Positions 1 through 4,344 of a stretch of 7,214 nt of DNA are shown in pieces. The DNA is from Fidelibacterota bacterium. Lineage in GTDB: Bacteria > Fidelibacterota > UBA2242. The stretch's first letter is position 1. Each line of letters starts with the position of its first letter. The notes beneath the pieces were generated by a model, which was not told the DNA's origin, ran no database searches, and was given only the letters and a program-made list of their open reading frames with translations. The stretch lies in the NCBI GenBank assembly GCA_023133185.1, contig JAGLWX010000297.1:1-7214 (forward strand), read 5' to 3'. The position numbers and the translations under genes were made by a program.

Positions 1-479
1 CTTGAAGCCTTGTTCCATATTATTTCACCACGCATGAGATAACCAATTTCCTGCATCCCTTCAATAATGTAACTATGAAGCGGTATGTACGGTTTTCTTC
101 CAAGGTTGGCAACATTGATACATGCACGGCCACCAGGGACCAAAACACGATATGTCTCTTTCCAGACAGTATTTAGTAATTCCAGATATTCTTGAAGATT
201 TAAGTCATTATCATATTCTTTTGTTACATTGTATGGAGGTGAGGTAACCATTAAATGAATACTATTATCAGGCAATTCATCCATTTTTTCACTGGATTTA
301 CAAAAAAATTTATTAACATTCTTTTCAAGGATTTTGTTTTCAATATAATTTACCTTTTTCCCAGAATGTAAGCCTTCATACAACCTGCTTTTATAAAATT
401 TAGTGGAATCGTGATTGATACGGCCGGAAGTTCCAAATGAACTTGTTTTAGTACCTATTTTTTTCTTCTCTATTAACAT
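1..479 (-). CDS. Site-specific DNA methyltransferase (N4-cytosine or N6-adenine), modification half of a type II R-M system; C-terminus outside the window
   Basis: This reading frame was found by translating the minus strand: 159 codons are open from the ATG at 479-477 to the window edge, so the 3' part is missing. Residues 79-84 read TSPPYN, the catalytic motif IV of amino-methyltransferases (N6_N4_Mtase family). It is preceded by the usual ELPDNSIHLMV strand and followed by YRVLVPGGR and NVANLGRKPYIPL, segments typical of SPPY-type enzymes in type II systems. Motif IV lies early, so the AdoMet-binding FxGxG motif is expected in the missing part (beta-type order). SPPY is commoner in m4C enzymes but does not exclude m6A. 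The start lies one base after the stop of the endonuclease gene and has its own GGAAGGA site, so the two are almost certainly co-transcribed and probably translationally coupled. Its job would be to protect host DNA from the upstream endonuclease. Confidence 0.9.
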   Translation of the reverse strand, partial: MLIEKKKIGTKTSSFGTSGRINHDSTKFYKSRLYEGLHSGKKVNYIENKILEKNVNKFFCKSSEKMDELPDNSIHLMVTSPPYNVTKEYDNDLNLQEYLELLNTVWKETYRVLVPGGRACINVANLGRKPYIPLHSYIIEGMQEIGYLMRGEIIWNKAS

Positions 480-480
480 T

Positions 481-1110
481 TTATTCCTTCCAATAATCAA
501 GCCACTTTTTATATGGGTTATAATTTGTTGCAATTTTCTCCCATTCTATTTCAATTTTTAGGGTTGATTTATTAAAACAAAGTAGTTTCAAGGCATATGA
601 GCTAATTTCTACACCTCTTGGATTTATTCCCTTTTTAGGTAATTTAATATATTTTTCCACACCAATTTCATTTAATATTTCTTTTTGTATCTCAATAGGA
701 ATTAAATATAAATTGTCTTTATGCCCCCAATTTAACTTCACAAATAACATATTGCAACTCGGGGAATAATTATTTCTAAATTCTATAGCATTATCTTCAT
801 CGACTGTCCAAATTAATTTAACACCACCAAAATATTTCCCTGTTAACGATTTTATTGATATTGGATTATTGCCTACCTTAACATCAACTTCTGCTTCAGT
901 AATCGGTATTTCTATATCAACAATATCTTCGCCAAAATAAGCAACAATTAATGAAACTAATATTCTTTCCCTTACAGATCCAACCTCCATACCTACTCTA
1001 CCAGCTCTTGATGAATCAATTTCTGCAATTTGAAATAGATATGGTAATTTTTTTTGGATTTTCAATTTCCATTCTTCATCATAAAATAATTCTTTAATTT
1101 TCTCTGACAT
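481..1110 (-). CDS. Type II restriction endonuclease, ThaI-like
   Basis: A 209-residue protein of the size expected for a small homodimeric type II restriction enzyme. From memory, the N-terminal LPYLFQIAEIDSSRAG and MEVGSVRERI blocks, the EVDVK segment (residues 74-78), SIKSLTGK (85-92), VKLIWTVD (97-104) and the end NPYKKWLDYW resemble the ThaI family, whose prototype cuts CGCG; no search was run. EVDVK followed by ISIK about nine residues later fits a PD-(D/E)xK-like core, with D76 and K78 or K87 as candidate catalytic residues. The acidic position before K87 is serine, so the exact assignment is uncertain. The methyltransferase gene starts one base after its stop. The gene is far more AT-rich (near 30% GC) than the pyrophosphatase gene, which suggests lateral acquisition. 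The ATG at 1110 has only a weak purine-rich stretch (AAAGTGGAAT) before it. No controller (C-protein) gene is visible upstream. Restriction role is fairly secure; the CGCG specificity is inference. Confidence 0.82.
   Translation of the reverse strand: MSEKIKELFYDEEWKLKIQKKLPYLFQIAEIDSSRAGRVGMEVGSVRERILVSLIVAYFGEDIVDIEIPITEAEVDVKVGNNPISIKSLTGKYFGGVKLIWTVDEDNAIEFRNNYSPSCNMLFVKLNWGHKDNLYLIPIEIQKEILNEIGVEKYIKLPKKGINPRGVEISSYALKLLCFNKSTLKIEIEWEKIATNYNPYKKWLDYWKE
485..491 (-). promoter_or_regulatory. Shine-Dalgarno site of the methyltransferase gene, inside the endonuclease 3' end
   Basis: On the minus strand GGAAGGA lies five bases before the ATG at 479, overlapping the last sense codons of the endonuclease gene, and the stop TAA falls between it and the ATG. 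It fixes the methyltransferase start and lets ribosomes that finish the endonuclease restart on the methyltransferase. Confidence 0.7.
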
Positions 1111-1130
1111 ATTCCACTTTCAATTTTTTC

Positions 1131-1136
1131 ATTATA
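1131..1136 (-). promoter_or_regulatory. Possible -10 element for the restriction-modification operon
   Basis: The minus strand reads TATAAT here, 20 bases before the endonuclease ATG. No convincing -35 hexamer is seen at 17 bases spacing (AAAGTT at 1159-1154), and the whole stretch is very AT-rich, so a chance match is quite possible. Confidence 0.3.
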
Positions 1137-1562
1137 TTAATATAGTTAAAATAAACTTTTTATTAAATCACTCAATTTATTTTTTTCGTAGAATCTTTTT
1201 ATATTGGCTAACATATGCTTGAGATTGATGGATAATTACTTATATACAAGGTTATTCTTCGGATAATGTTCCAGGCTGTTTTTACATATCTCATTGTTAA
1301 TCACATATTAATCATAGGTTTTTACCTTATCAACAGGAATATTATCAACCCGACGCCATTGCCAAAACTCAAAGTCACTTTAGGTTTATTCCCGCTTGTT
1401 ATTTTCCCATTCTCCCCAGCTTCTGTATAAGTATCCAATAAAATTTTGTAGGTTTTTTGCCTGAATTTATTCACAACAGGATAATAAATAAGATTAACAC
1501 AAAATGCAATAGAATTCTCTCTTTAATAGCTCCGGTGTTTTTTACGCTTAGGAGTTGCAGAA

Positions 1563-1592
1563 AAACCTGTTTTCGCGCAGCAAAACAGGTTT
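1563..1592. repeat. Perfect inverted repeat, 11-bp stem with 8-base loop
   Basis: AAACCTGTTTT at 1563-1573 is the exact reverse complement of AAAACAGGTTT at 1582-1592, with the loop CGCGCAGC between. The downstream side is only moderately T-rich (TCTGTTTATT), so it is at best a weak intrinsic terminator for plus-strand transcription. A related AAACAGGTT recurs at 1635-1643, which hints that this is part of a dispersed repeat or structured RNA rather than a simple terminator. The loop contains CGCG, the site ThaI itself recognises, probably by chance. Confidence 0.7.
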
Positions 1593-1617
1593 CTGTTTAT
1601 TAGACTGGTGCTTAAGC

Positions 1618-1634
1618 CTGCCACTTCATGGCAG
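1618..1634. repeat. Short inverted repeat, 6-bp stem with 5-base loop
   Basis: CTGCCA at 1618-1623 pairs with TGGCAG at 1629-1634 around the loop CTTCA. It is followed at once by AAACAGGTT, which echoes the right arm of the larger hairpin 26 bases upstream. The two hairpins together may form one composite element; function unknown. Confidence 0.5.
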
Positions 1635-1775
1635 AAACAGGTTCAAAATCAATTTTATATCAATCCGGTCAATGACAACATCTGGCATATATCAAGATTT
1701 TCTGTGGAGCAAATGGTTTCAAAGCATTATATTACATTCACAGATGAAACCACTAACGTACACTAATAAATATGA

Positions 1776-2681
1776 ATGCTTATGAAAACTTACTTAAAAA
1801 TTTGTCTTTTACTCACCGTTCTTTTGCTGCTTGCCACCTGTACAAAAGAACCGGCATTACCGGATTTAGCGCTAATTCCGTGGATTGAATCGCACGGGTA
1901 CCAACGATCCGAACTTTTTCCTGTCGTCACATCACGCAATGTATCCGGACCGCAGGTAAAAGTTTCCGTAAATCATGAATCCCAATATCTACTCATGGAT
2001 TTCAATGCCATCGACCTGGCCCTGCGGGAGAACACATACAAAAATGTCAACTTCGAGCCTCAGCGTATGACCAACCGGATCACCGAAACCAGCGAAATGC
2101 TCTTCGAGGAAGGATATATACACGACGTATCGCTTCTCGGTAGAGATTATCCTATTCTGTACGTCTCCATTATCAAACACAGCTCCGCTCCGTTTAAGGC
2201 AAAGGGCATAATCGGTCGCAATTTCCTGATTGACGGACAATTGACACTGGATATTCAGAATAAAATCCTGGCATTTACCACCGAGCCGGAATATTCTCTG
2301 AACAATCTGTATCCGGACAGCCTGCTAACTCCGATAAACCTGAACGGCAACCACGATGATAATCACGGTCTGTTAAAATTTTTCTGCTACATCAATGGAG
2401 CAAAACATCCGGCAACCCTCAGCACCCGCAATTCAATAACCATGATCAGCCCGGAACTGGCAGACACGCTTTCACAAAAACATAACGCTCAAAATGTGAC
2501 TGTGGGATCACTAAAAATCGGCGACAAGATATTCACCAACATAAATTGCCTCGTCAGCGAGGAGCTGCTGACCCTGGAACCTGAAAACCCGGAAACCATT
2601 AATCTGGTCATTGGCATGGATCTGATCGGTCAATGTTTGCTGACTATCGATTTTATCAACGGTAAGATGGTGATTGAATGA
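1776..2681 (+). CDS. Predicted lipoprotein with two degenerate retropepsin-like (aspartyl protease) halves
   Basis: A 301-residue protein. Residues 4-21 form a lipoprotein signal (KTYLKICLLLTVLLLLAT) ending in LATC, with C22 as the probable lipidated cysteine; threonine before it is unusual but tolerable. It should therefore sit on a membrane facing the periplasm or outside. Two halves are visible. Half one (about 60-168) has VKVSVNHESQYLLMDFNA followed by GIIGRNFL and LTLDIQNKILAF. Half two (about 200-301) has YINGAKHPATLSTRNS followed by LVIGMDLIGQ and LTIDFINGKMVI. This matches the retropepsin-like pattern of a loop DTGA, then a G-I-x-G-x-D-F/L segment and a closing strand. The DTGA loop is DFNA in the first half (D75 kept) and STRN in the second (aspartate lost), so proteolysis is doubtful. 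The ATG at 1776 and a second at 1782 (MKTYLK) are both possible starts; neither has a Shine-Dalgarno. Family call is by pattern only. Confidence 0.7.
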   Translation: MLMKTYLKICLLLTVLLLLATCTKEPALPDLALIPWIESHGYQRSELFPVVTSRNVSGPQVKVSVNHESQYLLMDFNAIDLALRENTYKNVNFEPQRMTNRITETSEMLFEEGYIHDVSLLGRDYPILYVSIIKHSSAPFKAKGIIGRNFLIDGQLTLDIQNKILAFTTEPEYSLNNLYPDSLLTPINLNGNHDDNHGLLKFFCYINGAKHPATLSTRNSITMISPELADTLSQKHNAQNVTVGSLKIGDKIFTNINCLVSEELLTLEPENPETINLVIGMDLIGQCLLTIDFINGKMVIE

Positions 2682-2750
2682 GTTTGGTCCTTTCTCAAAT
2701 TCAGTGGGTAGAAAAAAACACAGGCTCTTTCTTGAATCGAGTGGATAGGT

Positions 2751-2869
2751 CCGTGGTCTGCAATCCGTGGTCGGTGGACAATGGTTTTTTGAGTTCAAAA
2801 ATGGTGCAATAAATAACGACTTATGGATACGCTATGGTTGTTTTACTGACTACGGACTACAGACAACGG
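2751..2869. repeat. Imperfect inverted repeat with GTCCGTGGTC-type arms in the spacer before the ATPase gene
   Basis: The left arm at 2751-2774 and the reverse complement of the right arm at 2846-2869 agree at 19 of 24 bases, enclosing 71 bases. The left arm itself has an internal near-tandem structure: TCCGTGGTC occurs at 2749-2757 and again at 2764-2772. The right arm contains the matching GACTACGGACTAC form. Nothing in the spacer 2682-2979 looks coding. This resembles a degenerate dispersed intergenic repeat; its role is unknown. Confidence 0.55.
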
Positions 2870-2942
2870 GTTACGAAATTATCCCCTTTAAACAAGAAGG
2901 AACTTTAAATTTACACTTACCAGATTCCCAATAGTAATTTCT

Positions 2943-2978
2943 CCTTGATAATTGATGATGGCATCATTAATATTCAAG
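2943..2978. repeat. Palindromic 36-bp repeat, copy A, ending one base before the ATPase start codon
   Basis: It matches copy B (4278-4313) at 33 of 36 bases in the same orientation. It folds on itself: GATAATTGATGAT-type left arm with loop GGC and ATCATTAATATT right arm gives nine inner pairs (one G-T), a 2x2 mismatch, then five outer pairs (2944-2948 with 2974-2978). The hairpin occupies exactly where a ribosome binding site would lie for the gene at 2980, so a folded transcript could hinder initiation. Confidence 0.75.
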
Positions 2979-2979
2979 C

Positions 2980-4224
2980 ATGAATTATAAAAACCGCCAT
3001 TTAGAAGCAAAACTTCAAATATATTCCGACACGTTTCCGGCGCTACTTTTGACCGGCGCCAGGCAGGTGGGGAAGAGTACGTTACTTAAACATATTTTTG
3101 GCAACAGCGCCACGACGCTTGTATTTGATCCGGTTATTGATATTCATAATGTACGCCAGGATCCGGAATTTTTCCTGAAACAGTTCTCGCCCCCCTTGAT
3201 CCTGGATGAAATTCAATATGCACCTGAACTATTGCCGTTACTGAAACGCAAAATTGATGAAGACCCGCACCCGGGACAGTATTTCCTGACAGGTTCTCAG
3301 AATCTTGCCCTAATAAACAATATTTCGGAAAGTATGGCGGGACGAGTCATCTGCCTGAACCTCTGGAATATGACACATGCTGAAATCAGTGGATCCGGGT
3401 CTTTACCAGGCAATACCTGGACAGAATTAATTCTGAAACCGCTTAATGAAATCGATCTCGGACAGTTTCAGCGTACATCAACCGATAAATCTATCTTTAC
3501 ACTTCTATGGCGAGGCGGATATCCCGGAATTTTAGATTTGAGCAACAATGTTCTTTTCGACGTCTTCCAGTCATATGTCAGGACCTACATTGAGCGTGAT
3601 ATCCGCCGCATTGCCGAAGTTAGCGATCAGCAGGTATTCACCCGTTTCGTCAGTCTCTGCGCCGCACTGACAGCACAGGAAATCAATTACAGCAAATTAG
3701 GTCGGGAGCTCGGTCTTACTCCCCAAACCGCCAACCGCTGGATCCAAATACTTAAAGCAACTTATCAATGGATTGAAATTCCTCCGTATTCCGGAAATAC
3801 GATTAAACGGCTCAGCGGTAAGCCCAAAGGTTATTTCACAGACACCGGTCTTGCCGCTCATTTACAGCGTATATCCACTCCCGAAACACTATCCGGGCAT
3901 CCGTTACTGGGCGCTCTTTTCGAAACATTCATTTTTATGGAAATTCACAAACGCTTCGCTGCGGCGTCACGGACTCCTAACTTTTATCACTGGCGGACTC
4001 ATGCCGGAGCTGAAGTTGATTTGATTATGGAAATCGACGGGATTTTCCGACCTGTTGAAATCAAGTGTAAATCGAGTATTAGCATAACGGACGCAAGGGG
4101 TATTCTGCAATTTCGTAAAACCTATCCTAAACTTCGCCACGGACCGGCATTTATTATCGCCGTTGTCGATAAAGCATTCCGCTTAGCCGACGATATTTTC
4201 GTGATTCCATTTGATTGCACCTAA
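2980..4224 (+). CDS. AAA_14/DUF4143 family ATP-binding protein
   Basis: A 414-residue protein of the usual length for this widespread family of uncharacterised P-loop ATPases. The N-terminal ATPase domain has Walker A GARQVGKST (residues 26-34), Walker B LILDEIQ (73-79) and a sensor-like FLTGSQ (102-107). The middle contains a helix-turn-helix-like segment (about 232-262, INYSKLGRELGLTPQTANRW). The C-terminal DUF4143 part ends in a nuclease-like fold signature, HAGAEVDLI with D347 followed by PVEIKCK with E360 and K362, a PD-(D/E)xK arrangement. Whether family members cut DNA is not established to my knowledge; they are often found as scattered accessory genes. The ATG at 2980 is the first in frame (a TAA precedes it four codons upstream), matches the normal family N-terminus and has no Shine-Dalgarno. 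The gene is bracketed by two copies of a palindromic repeat and is convergent with the pyrophosphatase gene. Confidence 0.9.
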   Translation: MNYKNRHLEAKLQIYSDTFPALLLTGARQVGKSTLLKHIFGNSATTLVFDPVIDIHNVRQDPEFFLKQFSPPLILDEIQYAPELLPLLKRKIDEDPHPGQYFLTGSQNLALINNISESMAGRVICLNLWNMTHAEISGSGSLPGNTWTELILKPLNEIDLGQFQRTSTDKSIFTLLWRGGYPGILDLSNNVLFDVFQSYVRTYIERDIRRIAEVSDQQVFTRFVSLCAALTAQEINYSKLGRELGLTPQTANRWIQILKATYQWIEIPPYSGNTIKRLSGKPKGYFTDTGLAAHLQRISTPETLSGHPLLGALFETFIFMEIHKRFAAASRTPNFYHWRTHAGAEVDLIMEIDGIFRPVEIKCKSSISITDARGILQFRKTYPKLRHGPAFIIAVVDKAFRLADDIFVIPFDCT

Positions 4225-4275
4225 CGAACCTTAGCTTGTTCAAGCACTACTCCAACCAGGTTTTAACAACGACTA

Positions 4276-4316
4276 TTCCTTGATAATTGATGATAGCATC
4301 ATTAATTATCAAGGAA
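4276..4316. repeat. Palindromic repeat, copy B, a 19-bp stem between convergent genes; possible transcription end
   Basis: TTCCTTGATAATTGATGAT at 4276-4294 pairs with 4298-4316 around the three-base loop AGC, all 19 pairs formed if one G-U (4289 with 4303) is allowed. The core 4278-4313 is the same sequence as copy A upstream of the ATPase. The G-U pair exists only in the plus-strand transcript; the minus-strand RNA would have an A-C mismatch there. It lies 51 bases after the ATPase stop and 28 bases beyond the hppA stop. No T-run follows directly (TTTTTA comes about 15 bases later on the plus strand), so it may stabilise mRNA ends rather than be a classic terminator. Confidence 0.75.
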
Positions 4317-4344
4317 CATGCAAGTCTCCTTTTTACTCCTGAGA

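Larger units (their letters stand above)
1111..1775. other. Long intergenic stretch (665 bases) between divergent genes, no convincing gene
   Basis: The first 200 or so bases are extremely AT-rich and belong compositionally with the restriction-modification pair. The rest is mixed. Small open frames exist but lack support: a plus-strand TTG frame at 1555-1785 (76 codons) whose only AGGAG touches the start codon; another plus-strand frame at about 1530-1766, whose last 40 or so codons look more protein-like but have no good start; and a minus-strand GTG frame at 1474-1322 (50 residues). I recognise none of them. The right half holds two hairpins (1563-1592 and 1618-1634) and must carry the promoter of the lipoprotein gene; TATATT at 1728-1733 is a weak -10 candidate without a good -35. 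Confidence 0.6.

Noticed and set aside
1322..1474. 50-residue minus-strand frame starting with GTG, containing YKILLDTYTEAGENGKI
   Set aside because: No ribosome site, no recognisable family, and short enough to be open by chance in an AT-rich region.
1555..1785. 76-residue plus-strand frame starting with TTG, whose stop overlaps the ATG at 1782
   Set aside because: The AGGAG touches the start codon with no spacing, the product has no recognisable features, and the frame runs through the perfect hairpin. The ATGA overlap with the lipoprotein gene is suggestive but not enough to call a gene.
1989..2240. Minus-strand frame inside the lipoprotein gene
   Set aside because: It lies fully within a gene with a clear signal peptide and fold pattern on the other strand; its own translation has no features.
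2511..2798. Minus-strand frame covering the lipoprotein gene end and the spacer
   Set aside because: It overlaps real coding sequence and the GTCCGTGGTC repeat; the proline- and threonine-rich part of its translation comes from the repeat.
3773..4024. Plus-strand frame inside the ATPase gene
   Set aside because: It is a shifted frame within an intact, well-conserved ATPase.
4231..4262. Small inverted elements GCTTG/CAAGC and AACCT/AGGTT after the ATPase stop, considered as a terminator
   Set aside because: The loop between GCTTG and CAAGC is only two bases and no T-run follows; the longer palindrome at 4276-4316 is the better candidate.
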